64,000 nucleotides of DNA from Exiguobacterium acetylicum. Lineage in GTDB: Bacteria > Bacillota > Bacilli > Exiguobacteriales > Exiguobacteriaceae. The position numbers were made by a program, and so were the translations under genes. The stretch spans positions 2,134,001 to 2,198,000 of the forward strand of contig NZ_CP082333.1 in assembly GCF_019890935.1 (NCBI RefSeq). Reading direction: 5' to 3'. Below the pieces are notes generated by a model. The model was not told the DNA's origin, searched no databases, and worked only from the letters and a program-made list of their open reading frames with translations. This document shows, piece by piece, positions 8,783-19,850 of this stretch. Numbering within the stretch: position 1 is the stretch's first letter; every line of letters starts with the position of its first letter.

Positions 8783-9055
8783 TTATTTCTTCATGCGAAC
8801 GATCGGTTCTTCTTGACGTTTCGCCTGCTGCATCGTCCGATAACTCGAGCAACCGGTCTCTTCCATATAAAACTGATCCCACTGTTTTTCCTCGGATTTC
8901 GAGGTGACGATTTGCTTGAATTCACGATATGCTTCGAGCAATCGTTGTCGTTCAACGCCTGTCTCATACGCTTGCTCGACTAAATTAAAGAAGTCTATGA
9001 CTTTTACGATTTCTTCAGTCGACCAATCGGAATTGAGCGGATAATTCAATGCCAT
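8783..9055 (-). CDS. yktA: UPF0223 family protein (YktA-like)
   Basis: A 90-residue acidic protein beginning MALNYPLNSDWSTEEIVKVI, with the family's late motif CSSYRTMQQAK. The length equals that of YktA. Two adjacent ATG codons (9058 and 9055) could each start it; AGGAAG lies five and eight bases upstream respectively. Function unknown; probably a small helical cytosolic protein. It is divergent from speA, as expected from B. subtilis order. Confidence 0.88.
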   Translation of the reverse strand: MALNYPLNSDWSTEEIVKVIDFFNLVEQAYETGVERQRLLEAYREFKQIVTSKSEEKQWDQFYMEETGCSSYRTMQQAKRQEEPIVRMKK

Positions 9056-9187
9056 CATTCCCACTTCCTTTCTGCACTTTTCTATTTTACACGGAAAAGA
9101 AGCATAAAACAGTTGCAACCGTCCGAAAACTTGTTATAGTTAGCTTGTTTGATTGTATTTTTATTCGGTTTTAAGGGGGGAAATCTG

Positions 9188-10675
9188 GTGCAAACAAAAA
9201 GCTTAACACAGCTCGATACACCTTTATTCGATGCGCTACTTGCGCATGCGAAACGTCAACCAATTCAATTTCATATTCCCGGTCATAAAAATGGTCAAGG
9301 AATGGATCCAGCCTTTCGATCGTTCATCGGTCAGAATGCGCTCGATATCGATTTAATCAATATTGCTCCCCTTGATGATCTCCATCATCCAAAGGCAATC
9401 ATTAAGGAAGCTCATCAATTGGCAGCTCAAGCCTTCCATGCCGACGAAACGTTCTTTTCCGTACAAGGAACTTCAACGGCCATCATGGCGATGATCATGA
9501 GTGTCGTCGGACCTGATGATAAAATTCTCGTTCCTCGGAACGTGCATAAATCGGTGATGTCAGCTATCGTTCTTTCTGGTGCGCATCCGATTTTCATTCA
9601 CCCTGAATTCGATGAGACATTCGGAATCGCGCACGGAATCACACCAAGCGCGGTAGAACGTGCCCTTGCACTTCATCCTGATACAAAAGCCGTTCTCGTT
9701 ATCAACCCGACCTATTTCGGCGTTGCTGGTGACTTAGAGAGCATCGTCAAGCTTTCCCATAGTAAAGGTATTCCGGTACTCGTCGACGAAGCACACGGCG
9801 TCCATATCGCATTCCACGAAGATATGCCGTTGTCAGCGATGCAAGCAGGAGCTGATCTTGCCGCAACCAGTGTGCATAAACTCGGTGGCTCACTTACAGG
9901 AAGTTCTGTCCTGAACGTTCGTCGCGGACTTGTCTCTCCAGATAAAGTTCAAGCAGTGCTCTCGATGTTGACGACGACATCGACATCTTACCTGTTGCTC
10001 GCTTCTCTTGACTGCGCTCGGCGTCATCTTGCGATCAACGGTGAAGCGATGAATCGTCGGGCACTTGAACTTGCGACACGGATGCGCTTTGGATTAGCGA
10101 AGCTTCCTTATCTCGCTGTTTTCGGTGAATCCGATCTTCATTCGAGTGCGACGTTCGCTTTTGATCCAACGAAAGTGCTTGTTTCCGTCAAAGGACTTGG
10201 TATTTCTGGTCACCTCGTCGAAGAGTTCTTACGCGAAGAACATCGGATCGAAGTTGAACTTTCTGATTTGAACAATATTCTTGTCATCATCACGTCTGGT
10301 GACTCGGAAGAGACGATTGACGCCTTCTTACATGCGATGTCGTTACTTGTCGCACGTTATCAGAACAATGGTGCCGAAACAACTGATCATTCGATTGTTC
10401 TTCCAGACATCCCAGCGCTCGCTCTCAGTCCTCGTGATGCATTCTATGAAGAGACAGAGACGATTCCGTTGGTCGATGCGGTCGGGCGGATTTCAGCTGA
10501 ATTCATGATGGTATATCCACCTGGTATTCCTATCTTCATCCCAGGCGAGATGATCACGGCAGACAACCTTGCCTATATCAAAGAAAACATCGAAGCCGGT
10601 CTTCCGGTTCAAGGTCTTGAGGATCATTCGCTTGAGACGATCAAAGTCATTCAACAATCGAATGCGATTCGTTAA
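9188..10675 (+). CDS. speA: Arginine decarboxylase (Orn/Lys/Arg decarboxylase family, SpeA type)
   Basis: 495 residues, fold type I PLP enzyme. The PLP-binding aspartate lies in LVDEAHGVH and the Schiff-base lysine in TSVHKLGGSLTGS. The C-terminal domain carries the family motif PPGIPIFIPGE. In B. subtilis SpeA makes agmatine for polyamine synthesis. GTG 9188 is chosen as start because AAGGGGGG lies seven bases upstream; a longer ATG ORF starting at 9149 would place this Shine-Dalgarno inside the gene. Family certain; arginine specificity is from synteny with yktA and yktC. Confidence 0.9.
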   Translation: MQTKSLTQLDTPLFDALLAHAKRQPIQFHIPGHKNGQGMDPAFRSFIGQNALDIDLINIAPLDDLHHPKAIIKEAHQLAAQAFHADETFFSVQGTSTAIMAMIMSVVGPDDKILVPRNVHKSVMSAIVLSGAHPIFIHPEFDETFGIAHGITPSAVERALALHPDTKAVLVINPTYFGVAGDLESIVKLSHSKGIPVLVDEAHGVHIAFHEDMPLSAMQAGADLAATSVHKLGGSLTGSSVLNVRRGLVSPDKVQAVLSMLTTTSTSYLLLASLDCARRHLAINGEAMNRRALELATRMRFGLAKLPYLAVFGESDLHSSATFAFDPTKVLVSVKGLGISGHLVEEFLREEHRIEVELSDLNNILVIITSGDSEETIDAFLHAMSLLVARYQNNGAETTDHSIVLPDIPALALSPRDAFYEETETIPLVDAVGRISAEFMMVYPPGIPIFIPGEMITADNLAYIKENIEAGLPVQGLEDHSLETIKVIQQSNAIR

Positions 10676-10682
10676 AAAATGC

Positions 10683-10722
10683 AAAAGCAGCTATCCTTAT
10701 TACTCAGGATGGCTGCTTTTTT
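10683..10722. terminator. Terminator of speA
   Basis: Arms AAAAGCAGCTATCCT/AGGATGGCTGCTTTT with T-run; also suits the convergent DUF3055 gene. Confidence 0.9.
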
Positions 10723-10729
10723 GAACCTT

Positions 10730-11035
10730 TCATTCGGCGTATTCATCGTTTGGTGAACAAGGTATGAATGCCGCGAGTGCTTCACCGATCACTTCGACAT
10801 CCTCCCGCTCAATCGCAAATGTACGAATCAAAACATCTCCATTTAGCACATCCTGTTGATCGAGTAACGCTGACTGACCACCGGTTAAACTGACGACGAG
10901 TACTTTCCCGAAGAATTGTCCCGTGCAGACGACAGCAAAATCATAGCGGGCGAGTGCAGTCGTCCAGCCGACAAAACGAACCTTATCCATCTCTGATACG
11001 TAATACAGCTCCTCTAAGGTAGTCACGGATTCCAT
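10730..11035 (-). CDS. DUF3055 family protein
   Basis: 101 residues with the family pattern VRFVGWTTALARYDFAVVCTG, then FFGKVLVV and a D/E-rich tail. The start at ATG 11035 follows GGAGAGG; the longer ORF upstream is lysine/arginine-rich noise without a ribosome site. Cytosolic, function unknown. It lies between convergent speA and the pdh operon terminator. Confidence 0.85.
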   Translation of the reverse strand: MESVTTLEELYYVSEMDKVRFVGWTTALARYDFAVVCTGQFFGKVLVVSLTGGQSALLDQQDVLNGDVLIRTFAIEREDVEVIGEALAAFIPCSPNDEYAE

Positions 11036-11097
11036 GTGCGTCCACCCTCTCCAATTTTTACTTTTTCTTTTCCTTTTTTGAATCAAGACCAAACAAA

Positions 11098-11139
11098 AAA
11101 CACCTCATACACGGTCGGCTCCCCGTGTATGAGGTGTTT
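11098..11139 (-). terminator. Strong terminator of the pdhABCD operon
   Basis: Perfect 17-bp arms starting AAACACCTCATACACGG, with T-run on the minus strand. Confidence 0.95.
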
Positions 11140-11144
11140 CGATA

Positions 11145-12557
11145 TTATTTAATGATGTGGATTGGGCTACCGATTGCAACTTCAGCAGTTTCCATTGCGA
11201 TTTCACCGAGTGATGGGTGCGCATGGATTGTGAGTGCGATATCTTCAGCTGTCATACCAGACTCGATTGCGAGTCCCATTTCAGCGATCATATCAGATGC
11301 GCCTGTACCAGCGATTTGCGCGCCGATTAAGAGACCATCTGATTTACGAGTGATCATTTTCAAGAAGCCGTCTGGCTCGTTGAGTGCAAGTGCACGACCA
11401 TTCGCAGCGTAAGGGAATTTAGACGCGATGTAATCGAGTCCTTCTTCTTTCGCTTGTGCTTCCGTGTAACCGACTGTAGCGAGTTCTGGATCTGTGAAGA
11501 CGACCGCTGGAATCGCGCTGTAGTCGAGGTATGCAGGGTGTCCTGCAGCTGCTTCAGCAGCAATTTTAGCTTCGAATGAAGCTTTGTGTGCAAGTGGTGG
11601 TCCTGGAACGATATCACCGATTGCGTAGATGTTTTCGTTTGAAGTACGGCACTGATCGTCGATTTCGACAAGACCACGGTCGCTGACTTTGACTTCTGCC
11701 ATTTCAAGACCAAGATCACCAGTGTTCGGACGACGACCGACAGTGACGAGGACGTAGTCCGCTTCAACTGTTTGTGCTTCACCGTTGACTTCGAATGTTA
11801 CTTTAACGCCATCTTCCGACTCTTCCACACTTTGAGCAAGTGCTTCGTTGTGGATTGTGATGTTACCTTTTTGTTTGAGCTTTTTCTTAACGACTTGCGT
11901 CATAGCAGGCTCGAAACCAGAAAGGATATCTTTTGTTCCTTCAAGAATGACGACTTCTGTATCGAAGTTCGCATACGCTGTACCAAGCTCCATCCCGATG
12001 TATCCGCCACCGATGACGATGAGTTTTTTCGGGATTTCAGGAAGGTTCAATGCGCCTGTTGAAGAAAGAACGCGTTTTGACCATTTGAAAGCTGGAAGTT
12101 CGATTGGAGTCGAACCTGTCGCGATGATACATTTCTTGAATTTGTAAGGAGTCGAAGAATCTTCGTTGATGATACGGACTGTATCTTCTGATTGGAAGTA
12201 AGCTTCCCCAACGACAGTCTCGACTTTGTTCCCTTTAAGAAGACCACTAACGCCGCCAGTCAATTTGTTGACGACAGATTGTTTCCAAGATTGAACTTTC
12301 GAGAAATCGACAGTTGCATTCTCAGAAGTGATCCCCATATCGCTTGCACCTTTAGCATGCTGGAAGTTATGTCCTGCAGTGATCAAGGCTTTTGATGGGA
12401 TACATCCAACGTTTAAGCAAACACCGCCGACGTTTTCACGTTCAACGATTGTTACTTTCATACCGAGTTGCGCGCCGCGGATTGCAGCAACGTAACCACC
12501 AGGGCCAGCCCCGATTACGAGTAACTCTGTTTCTTGTGCGAATTCACCTACTACCAT
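11145..12557 (-). CDS. pdhD: Dihydrolipoamide dehydrogenase, E3 of pyruvate dehydrogenase
   Basis: 470 residues. FAD-binding [10 protein letters not shown] is at 16-25; the redox disulfide is Cys47/Cys52 in [16 protein letters not shown]; a second [10 protein letters not shown] binds NAD; the C-terminal HAHPSLGE provides the active-site base to the partner subunit. E3 reoxidises dihydrolipoyl groups on E2, reducing NAD+. It starts 3 bp after pdhC and ends at the operon terminator. Because it is the only E3 seen here it may also serve other 2-oxoacid complexes. Confidence 0.97.
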   Translation of the reverse strand: MVVGEFAQETELLVIGAGPGGYVAAIRGAQLGMKVTIVERENVGGVCLNVGCIPSKALITAGHNFQHAKGASDMGITSENATVDFSKVQSWKQSVVNKLTGGVSGLLKGNKVETVVGEAYFQSEDTVRIINEDSSTPYKFKKCIIATGSTPIELPAFKWSKRVLSSTGALNLPEIPKKLIVIGGGYIGMELGTAYANFDTEVVILEGTKDILSGFEPAMTQVVKKKLKQKGNITIHNEALAQSVEESEDGVKVTFEVNGEAQTVEADYVLVTVGRRPNTGDLGLEMAEVKVSDRGLVEIDDQCRTSNENIYAIGDIVPGPPLAHKASFEAKIAAEAAAGHPAYLDYSAIPAVVFTDPELATVGYTEAQAKEEGLDYIASKFPYAANGRALALNEPDGFLKMITRKSDGLLIGAQIAGTGASDMIAEMGLAIESGMTAEDIALTIHAHPSLGEIAMETAEVAIGSPIHIIK

Positions 12558-12560
12558 TGC

Positions 12561-13853
12561 TTATCCCTCCATGATGAGAAGTTGTGGGTCGTTCAATAGG
12601 CGTTTAACTAAGTTAAGCGCGTTTTGTGCAGTTGCACCATCGATGAGACGGTGGTCGAAGCTGAATGAAAGTGCAAGAACTGGTGCAGCAACGATTTCGC
12701 CGTTTTTAACGACTGCTTTTTCAGCGATACGGCCGATACCGAGGATTGCAACTTCTGGGTGGTTGATGACTGGTGTGAACCACTGACCGCCAGCAGAACC
12801 GATGTTAGTGATCGTGATTGATCCGCCTTTCATCTCTTCGCCAGAAAGTTTACCTTCGCGTGCTTTACCAGCAAGGTCGTTGATGTCGTCAGCGAGTGAG
12901 AAGATCGATTTACGATCTGCATCTTTAACGACTGGTACGACAAGACCGTTGTCTGTATCTGCAGCGATACCGATGTTGAAGTAGTTTTTGTAGACGATTT
13001 CTTCGTTTACATCGTCGATTGATGCGTTGATTGCTGGGTATTTTTTAGCAGCAGCAGTCAATGCTTTTACGACGAACGGAAGGTAAGTCAATTTCGTACC
13101 TTGAGCAGCCGCAACTTCTTTGAAGTTTTTACGGAGTGCTACGAGGTTCGTAACATCGACTTCGTCCATGAGTGTTACGTGTGGAGCTGTATGTTTCGAG
13201 TTAACCATTGCTTTCGAAATCGCTTTACGGATTCCTTTGATTTTCTCGCGTGTTTCAAGTTCAGGTTGAGCAGCAACGTATGGCTTAACTTCTGTTTTTG
13301 GTGCAGAAGCAGCTGCAGCTGGTGCTTTTTCTTCTGTTGCTGGTGCTTCAGAAGTTTGACCACCATTTGCGAATGCATCGATGTCTTCTTTGACGACACG
13401 ACCGTTGTCTCCAGAACCCTGGACTTCACGGATGTCGACACCTTTTTCACGTGCATATTTACGGACAGATGGCATCGCGATGACGCGTTCTGATTTATGG
13501 ATTTGAACCTCGTTTGGTTTGTCTTCCACTTTTTGATCCGTATCTTGAACGTCTTTTGCGTTGTCTTCAGCTTTTGGTTGCTCTGCTTCTTCAGAAGGAG
13601 CAGAACCTTCGCCTTCGACTTCGAAAGTGATGAGGACGTCGCCAACGACAGCTACGACACCTTCGTCAACTTTTACTTCTTTAACAGTACCATCAACTGG
13701 TGATGGGATTTCAACGACTGCTTTATCGTTTTGTACTTCAAGAAGAACGTCGTCTTCCTTGACAGTGTCGCCCGCTTTTACGAACCACTTTACGATTTCA
13801 CCTTCATGAATACCCTCACCGATATCCGGCAATTTGAATTCAAATAAACCCAT
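12561..13853 (-). CDS. pdhC: Dihydrolipoamide acetyltransferase, E2 of pyruvate dehydrogenase
   Basis: 430 residues. One lipoyl domain (1-80, lipoylated Lys44 in [10 protein letters not shown]), an acidic/Pro-Ala linker, a peripheral subunit-binding domain (about 125-165, [15 protein letters not shown]), a second Ala-rich linker and a catalytic CAT domain ending with [12 protein letters not shown] (His about 401). E2 forms the core of the complex and transfers acetyl to CoA. It is separated from pdhB by 101 bp holding a hairpin, unlike the tight spacing elsewhere in the operon. Confidence 0.97.
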   Translation of the reverse strand: MGLFEFKLPDIGEGIHEGEIVKWFVKAGDTVKEDDVLLEVQNDKAVVEIPSPVDGTVKEVKVDEGVVAVVGDVLITFEVEGEGSAPSEEAEQPKAEDNAKDVQDTDQKVEDKPNEVQIHKSERVIAMPSVRKYAREKGVDIREVQGSGDNGRVVKEDIDAFANGGQTSEAPATEEKAPAAAASAPKTEVKPYVAAQPELETREKIKGIRKAISKAMVNSKHTAPHVTLMDEVDVTNLVALRKNFKEVAAAQGTKLTYLPFVVKALTAAAKKYPAINASIDDVNEEIVYKNYFNIGIAADTDNGLVVPVVKDADRKSIFSLADDINDLAGKAREGKLSGEEMKGGSITITNIGSAGGQWFTPVINHPEVAILGIGRIAEKAVVKNGEIVAAPVLALSFSFDHRLIDGATAQNALNLVKRLLNDPQLLIMEG

Positions 13854-13913
13854 TTGAATATGCCTCCTTTTAGTTCACTCTTCTAGTCGATTGTTATCTG
13901 TAAAAACGGAAGC

Positions 13914-13938
13914 AAGGAGAGAATGAACCCCTCTCCTT
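13914..13938. other. Intercistronic hairpin between pdhB and pdhC
   Basis: Perfect 8-bp arms AAGGAGAG/CTCTCCTT with a nine-base loop but no T-run on the minus strand. It could be a processing or stability element that sets E1 versus E2/E3 levels. Its 3' arm resembles an anti-Shine-Dalgarno. Confidence 0.5.
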
Positions 13939-13954
13939 ATTTTCCGAAATGCTC

Positions 13955-14932
13955 TTAGAAATTGTAGACAGTTTTGACTTTCTCAACGATATCTTTGTGA
14001 TCTGGGATCCAGACGTCTTCACCTTGTGCGAATGGGAAGATTGTATCTGGAGCAGCAACACGAAGAATTGGCGCTTCGAGGTCAAGGATTGCACGTTCTT
14101 GGATTTCAGTTGCAACCATTGCAGCGATACCCGCTTGTTTTTGTGCTTCTTGAACGACGACGACACGGTTTGTTTTCTTGACAGAAGCAAGAATCGTATC
14201 GATGTCGATTGGGCTGATTGTCATCAAGTCGATGATTTCGACGCTGATGTTTTCTTTTTCGAGCTCTTCAGCTGCTTTAAGTGAAGCGTGTACCATCGCA
14301 CCGTAAGTGACGATTGTTACGTCTGTACCTTCACGTTTAACATCAGCTTTTCCGAGTTCGATCGTGTAATCGCCCTCTGGCACTTCACCGCGGAATGAAC
14401 GGTAGAGTTTCATGTGCTCGAGGAATACGACTGGGTCGTTGTCGCGGATTGACGCGATCAAAAGACCTTTTGCATCGTAAGGTGTTGAAGGAATGACAAC
14501 TTTAAGTCCTGGTGACTGAGCCATGAGTCCTTCGAGGTTATCTGCGTGAAGTTCCGGTGTTTTAACACCGCCACCGAATGGTGAACGGATTGTAACAGGT
14601 GCATTATACGTGCCACCTGAACGGTAACGGAGACGCGCAAGTTGTGCTGCGACTGAATCGAATACTTCGAATACGAATCCGAAGAATTGGATTTCCATGA
14701 TTGGACGGAATCCTGTCAGACTGAATCCGACAGCAAGACCACCAATACCTGATTCTGCAAGTGGTGTATCGAAGACGCGGTCTTCGCCGAGCTCATCTTG
14801 AAGACCTTCTGTCGCACGGAATACCCCACCGTTTTTACCGACGTCTTCACCGAACAAGAGAACTTGTTCGTCGCGTTTCATCTCGACGCGCATTGCGTCA
14901 GTGATCGCTTGGATCATCGTCATTTGTGCCAT
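13955..14932 (-). CDS. pdhB: Pyruvate dehydrogenase E1 beta subunit
   Basis: 325 residues of transketolase pyrimidine-binding plus C-terminal domains: [73 protein letters not shown]. With PdhA it forms the ThDP-dependent E1 heterotetramer that decarboxylates pyruvate. Starts 3 bp after pdhA; an AAAGGAG lies in the end of pdhA. Confidence 0.97.
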   Translation of the reverse strand: MAQMTMIQAITDAMRVEMKRDEQVLLFGEDVGKNGGVFRATEGLQDELGEDRVFDTPLAESGIGGLAVGFSLTGFRPIMEIQFFGFVFEVFDSVAAQLARLRYRSGGTYNAPVTIRSPFGGGVKTPELHADNLEGLMAQSPGLKVVIPSTPYDAKGLLIASIRDNDPVVFLEHMKLYRSFRGEVPEGDYTIELGKADVKREGTDVTIVTYGAMVHASLKAAEELEKENISVEIIDLMTISPIDIDTILASVKKTNRVVVVQEAQKQAGIAAMVATEIQERAILDLEAPILRVAAPDTIFPFAQGEDVWIPDHKDIVEKVKTVYNF

Positions 14933-14935
14933 GGG

Positions 14936-16027
<1,092 letters not shown>

Positions 16028-16201
16028 TCATCCTTTCACTGCGTTCAGCGAAATATTCCTCTGACTGATTTGCCCACATAACAATAGTGTCCAAAAAACG
16101 AAGTCCCGTGTGACTATCCTTTGAACATGTGTCTGTGTACCTATTCAGTTGAGTAAACTGTATTATCATGAATCGACACGTTATAGTGTCTTGTTCATTA
16201 C

Positions 16202-16236
16202 GTTACAAGTATAAATCTGTAACACCTTAAAATCAA
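16202..16236 (-). promoter_or_regulatory. pdhA promoter with overlapping GTTACA-N10-TGTAAC dyad
   Basis: On the minus strand TTGATT (16236-16231), 17-bp spacer, TATACT (16213-16208). A perfect 6-bp-arm dyad GTTACA-N10-TGTAAC (16202-16223) is centred on the -10, as expected for a repressor site. Confidence 0.65.
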
Positions 16237-16267
16237 AGGAAATGTTTTATTTTTTTCGCGTTTCACA

Positions 16268-16285
16268 TTGTGAATTCAATCACAA
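16268..16285. promoter_or_regulatory. Rex/Fnr-type dyad TTGTGA-N6-TCACAA
   Basis: TTGTGAATTCAATCACAA has perfect 6-bp arms. It fits the Rex consensus core and also the TGTGA-N6-TCACA site of the Crp/Fnr family. It lies about 75 bp upstream of the predicted pdhA start site and about 100 bp upstream of that of def. Confidence 0.5.
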
Positions 16286-16360
16286 AACTAGAATATTCCA
16301 TCTTCTGTATCATTCGATATTTTCCTACTGTGTTAGTTGTCATCATTCCCCACTTTCCTA

Positions 16361-16369
16361 TGCTATACT
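16361..16369 (+). promoter_or_regulatory. Extended -10 promoter of def
   Basis: TGCTATACT, with TTGTCA further upstream as a possible -35. The same extended -10 occurs before the HAD gene at 19034. Confidence 0.6.
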
Positions 16370-16395
16370 TTTTGTAGACGAAAGGAGTGTTGTTC

Positions 16396-16935
16396 ATGAT
16401 CACCATGAATGAAATCGTACGCGAAGACGTTCCTGCTCTTCACGAACGGTCAGTAGAAGTGACCTTCCCTCTCAGCGATGAGGATAAGGAAACGATGCGA
16501 CTCATGCGCGAGTTCCTCGCCAACAGTCAAGATGATGAAATTGCGAAGAAATACGATTTACGAAGCGGCATTGGACTTGCAGCACCACAAATCGGTGTCA
16601 ACAAGCGCATGTTCGCGATCCGCTTACCGGATGGTGATGATTTATTGGAATTTGGTATCTATAATCCAAAAATCATCAGTCATTCCGTCGAGCAGACGTA
16701 TTTAACAGGCGGCGAAGGATGTCTGTCCGTCGATCGTGAAGTCGAAGGACATGTACCGCGCTATATGCGTATTACCCTAACTGGCATCGATCATAACGGA
16801 AATCCTGTAAAATTACGTTTAAAAGGGATGAAAGCAATCGTCTGCCAGCATGAATATGATCATCTAGATGGCGTCATGTTCTATGATCGGATTGATAAAA
16901 AAGAACCGTTCAAGGAATACGGTCCTGCCACGTAA
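16396..16935 (+). CDS. def: Peptide deformylase
   Basis: 179 residues with the three metal-site motifs: [15 protein letters not shown] and QHEYDHLDG. It removes the formyl group from nascent N-termini, using Fe2+ or a similar ion. Length and the insertion before motif 1 fit the Gram-positive type 2 class (DefB/YkrB of B. subtilis), which has the same neighbours. ATG 16396 lies eight bases after AAAGGAG. Confidence 0.96.
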   Translation: MITMNEIVREDVPALHERSVEVTFPLSDEDKETMRLMREFLANSQDDEIAKKYDLRSGIGLAAPQIGVNKRMFAIRLPDGDDLLEFGIYNPKIISHSVEQTYLTGGEGCLSVDREVEGHVPRYMRITLTGIDHNGNPVKLRLKGMKAIVCQHEYDHLDGVMFYDRIDKKEPFKEYGPAT

Positions 16936-16938
16936 TGC

Positions 16939-16977
16939 AAAAATCCTCGTTTCCGTTTCGGAGACGAGGATTTTTTT
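16939..16977. terminator. Bidirectional terminator between def and rnjA
   Basis: Arms AAAAATCCTCGT/ACGAGGATTTTT followed by T-run. Confidence 0.9.
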
Positions 16978-16980
16978 GAA

Positions 16981-18648
16981 TCAGACTTCCATGATGATCG
17001 GCATGATCATTGGATGACGTTGTGTTTTTTCTGTTAAATACGGTGTGAGCGTATCATTGATGACTTGTTTGATGTCCGTCCATTTCGTATTACGGTTCGC
17101 AAGCGATTGATCAAGCGAACGCTTGAGTAGACGTTCAGCATCTTTAATCAAATTACCCGACTCCCGCATGTAGACGAAACCACGCGAGATGATGTCCGGT
17201 CCAGAGACGAGACGATTCGTCTTCGAGTCAAGCGTCACGACGACGACGACGAGTCCCTCTTCTGAGAGAATACGGCGATCGCGTAAGACGATGTTTCCGA
17301 TGTCTCCGATTCCTTTTCCATCGACATAAACGGCATTCGCTTGAATCTTCCCAGTGATAGCGGCTGCATTCGCATCTAATGCGAGTACTTCACCGTTATC
17401 CATGACGAAGCAGTTCTCTTCCGGTACACCAGCATCCATCGCAAGCGACATATGCTTCTTCAGCATCCTGTATTCCCCGTGAATCGGCATGAAGTATTTC
17501 GGATTCAATAAACGTAACATGAGCAACTGCTCTTGTTGACTACCATGACCTGATGTATGGATATCATTCAGTTTACCGTACATGACATCTGCGCCAGCTT
17601 TATATAGCTGATTGATCGTCTTTCCGACAGAAACGACGTTTCCTGGGATTGGTGACGATGAGAAGATGACGAGATCATCCGGAATGATCGAGATTTGACG
17701 ATGTGTTCCGTTTGCGATACGGCTAAGTGCAGCCATCGGTTCTCCTTGTGAACCGGTACAAAGGATCGTCAACTCATTTGATTTATAACGTTTCATCTCG
17801 TTCGGCTCGATGATCGTACCCTTCGGCGCTTTGATGAAATCAAGTTCTTGACCAATCATCATGACCTTGTCCATGCTACGTCCGAAGACGACGATTTTCC
17901 GTCCTGCTTCTACAGAAGCATTGACGACTTGTTGCAGACGATAGATGTTCGACGCAAACGTCGCGAAGATGATCCGCCCTTCCGCTTTACGGAAGATGTC
18001 TGAGATCGTTTCCCCAACGACACGTTCACTCATCGTAAACCCTTCCACTTCTGCGTTCGTAGAGTCCGATAGAAGACACAATACGCCTTCTTTACCGAGT
18101 TCAGCCATTTTCGCTAAATCAGCCGGCTCTCCGACTGGCGTGAAATCGAACTTGAAGTCCCCTGTATGCACGATGTTCCCTTGTGGTGTTTTGACGACGA
18201 CACCGAACGAATTCGGAATCGAGTGTGTCGTACGGAAGAACGAGATGCTTGTCTTCCGGAACTTGATGACCGAATCTTCATCGATCTCATGCAGTTCCGC
18301 GTTGCGAAGCAAACCATGCTCTTCTAACTTCACTTTGATGAGACCCATCGCAATCTTCCCAGCGTAAATCGGTAAATTCACTTGTTTAAGCAAGAAAGGC
18401 AGACCGCCAATGTGATCTTCATGACCGTGTGTGATGAAGACGCCTTTGACCTTGTCCTTGTTCTTGATCAAGTACGTGTAATCTGGAATGACATAGTCGA
18501 TTCCGAGTAATTCATCTTCTGGGAACATGACACCCGCGTCAATGACGATGATCTCATCTTGGAATTGAACGACATACGTGTTCTTCCCGATTTCCCCGAG
18601 TCCACCGAGTGCGAAAACGGCGGCCTGATGGTTTTTGACGAACTTCAT
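16981..18648 (-). CDS. rnjA: Ribonuclease J1
   Basis: 555 residues: metallo-beta-lactamase domain with the zinc motif HGHEDHIGG (74-82), a beta-CASP domain and the RNase J C-terminal domain. RNase J1 is a dual 5'-3' exonuclease and endonuclease central to mRNA turnover and rRNA maturation in Firmicutes. Its ATG overlaps the rpoY stop codon in ATGA, so the two are translationally coupled. Confidence 0.97.
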   Translation of the reverse strand: MKFVKNHQAAVFALGGLGEIGKNTYVVQFQDEIIVIDAGVMFPEDELLGIDYVIPDYTYLIKNKDKVKGVFITHGHEDHIGGLPFLLKQVNLPIYAGKIAMGLIKVKLEEHGLLRNAELHEIDEDSVIKFRKTSISFFRTTHSIPNSFGVVVKTPQGNIVHTGDFKFDFTPVGEPADLAKMAELGKEGVLCLLSDSTNAEVEGFTMSERVVGETISDIFRKAEGRIIFATFASNIYRLQQVVNASVEAGRKIVVFGRSMDKVMMIGQELDFIKAPKGTIIEPNEMKRYKSNELTILCTGSQGEPMAALSRIANGTHRQISIIPDDLVIFSSSPIPGNVVSVGKTINQLYKAGADVMYGKLNDIHTSGHGSQQEQLLMLRLLNPKYFMPIHGEYRMLKKHMSLAMDAGVPEENCFVMDNGEVLALDANAAAITGKIQANAVYVDGKGIGDIGNIVLRDRRILSEEGLVVVVVTLDSKTNRLVSGPDIISRGFVYMRESGNLIKDAERLLKRSLDQSLANRNTKWTDIKQVINDTLTPYLTEKTQRHPMIMPIIMEV

Positions 18649-18860
18649 TCGAACGTCGCAACCTTGAAATCAGGATGTTGTTGTTCGTATGTCAAAAATT
18701 CTCCGCTGACTTCGCGGATGAACTCGATGTTGATATCTTTGAGGTGGTCAATCGTTGATCGCACGTCACGAATGCTTTCCCCTTCTACATACATTGTTTC
18801 TGTCCGTTCACGAACAGGTGCTTCCGAACGAAGCGGTTGGTAAAATACTTTAAAAATCAT
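18645..18860 (-). CDS. rpoY: RNA polymerase epsilon subunit
   Basis: 71 residues starting [20 protein letters not shown], the invariant RpoY/YkzG pattern, with [11 protein letters not shown] near the end. The subunit binds the core enzyme near the secondary channel in Firmicutes. ATG 18860 follows GGAG at nine bases; the ORF extension upstream is not coding. Overlaps rnjA by four bases, as in B. subtilis. Confidence 0.95.
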   Translation of the reverse strand: MIFKVFYQPLRSEAPVRERTETMYVEGESIRDVRSTIDHLKDINIEFIREVSGEFLTYEQQHPDFKVATFE

Positions 18861-18976
18861 GCCTAGCAACTCCTTATCAGTACATTGTTTTTTGTCCTTA
18901 GTACAGTATACACGATACACAGACTATTTTTCATCCTTATTCCGCATGTTCCCTTCAGGCAACACGCTTTTGGTTA

Positions 18977-18985
18977 TGCTATACT
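18977..18985 (+). promoter_or_regulatory. Extended -10 promoter of the HAD gene
   Basis: TGCTATACT about 48 bp before the ATG at 19034. Confidence 0.6.
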
Positions 18986-19033
18986 TTCACATGAACAGGT
19001 CATTTTGACCAATTAAAAAGAGAAGGTGAAACC

Positions 19034-19810
19034 ATGGCAAATCAGAAAGTCGTCTTTTTCGATATCGACGGAACCTTATTGCATGATGGTCATTTTGTTC
19101 CGGAATCAACAAAACAGGCAATTCGTAAGCTTCAAGAAAATGGTGTCTATGTAGCACTCGCAACTGGACGCGGACCTGCGATGTTGTCTGGAATCCGTGA
19201 ATTGCTCAACATCGATACAATTATCGGCTATAACGGGCAAATCGTCGTTCATCAAAATGAAATCATCTACAAACGTCCACAACCGAAGACGGATTTGACA
19301 CAGTTGACACAACAAGCACGTGAAAACGGACATACACTTGTCTACCTCGGTGAAACAAAAGGCTTCACGACGAAATCAAATGACGTTCATGTCGTCGATT
19401 CGCTCGGTGAGCTTGATATGCCGTTACCGATTCACGATGAAGAAGCGTTTTTATCGCATGATGTTTTCCAAACGCTCGTCTACTGCACAGCTGAAGAAGA
19501 GAGCGATTATGTTAAACGCTATGACGCATTCGATTTCATTCGTTGGCACCCACATGCAATGGATGTCATCAATGTCGGTTCTTCGAAAGCAGAAGGGATC
19601 AAACAATTCCTGAAATTGACGAATATTCGCCGCGAAGATACCTTTGCATTCGGTGATGCCTTAAACGATTTAGAGATGCTCCGCTACGTTGGAACCGGTA
19701 TTGCGATGGGGAACGGGCTTCCAGAAACGAAAGCTGCCGCTGATTACGTCACGAAACCCATCCTTGAGGACGGTATCGCACATGGACTAAAAGAATTCCA
19801 ACTCATTTAA
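19034..19810 (+). CDS. ykrA: HAD-superfamily Cof-type phosphatase (YkrA-like)
   Basis: 258 residues. Motif I DIDGTLLHDG at 10-19, motif II in ALATGRGP, motif III lysine in SSKAEGIKQF and motif IV FGDALNDLEML. The cap between motifs II and III is of the C2 (Cof) type. Such enzymes hydrolyse sugar phosphates or flavin phosphates; substrate not determinable. Position beside rpoY, rnjA and def matches ykrA. Confidence 0.93.
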   Translation: MANQKVVFFDIDGTLLHDGHFVPESTKQAIRKLQENGVYVALATGRGPAMLSGIRELLNIDTIIGYNGQIVVHQNEIIYKRPQPKTDLTQLTQQARENGHTLVYLGETKGFTTKSNDVHVVDSLGELDMPLPIHDEEAFLSHDVFQTLVYCTAEEESDYVKRYDAFDFIRWHPHAMDVINVGSSKAEGIKQFLKLTNIRREDTFAFGDALNDLEMLRYVGTGIAMGNGLPETKAAADYVTKPILEDGIAHGLKEFQLI

Positions 19811-19823
19811 TTAAGTAAATGTA

Positions 19824-19850
19824 AAGCTGAGGCGCGCCTCAGCTTTTTTT
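19824..19850. terminator. Bidirectional terminator between ykrA and ktrC
   Basis: AAGCTGAGGC/GCGCCTCAGCTT palindrome with T-run. Confidence 0.9.

Noticed and set aside
10281-10684. Short ORFs within and antisense to the end of speA
   Set aside because: Overlap a gene with clear family motifs.
13101-13493. 130-residue Cys/Phe-rich ORF on the plus strand
   Set aside because: Shadow of the Ala/Lys/Glu-rich linkers of pdhC.
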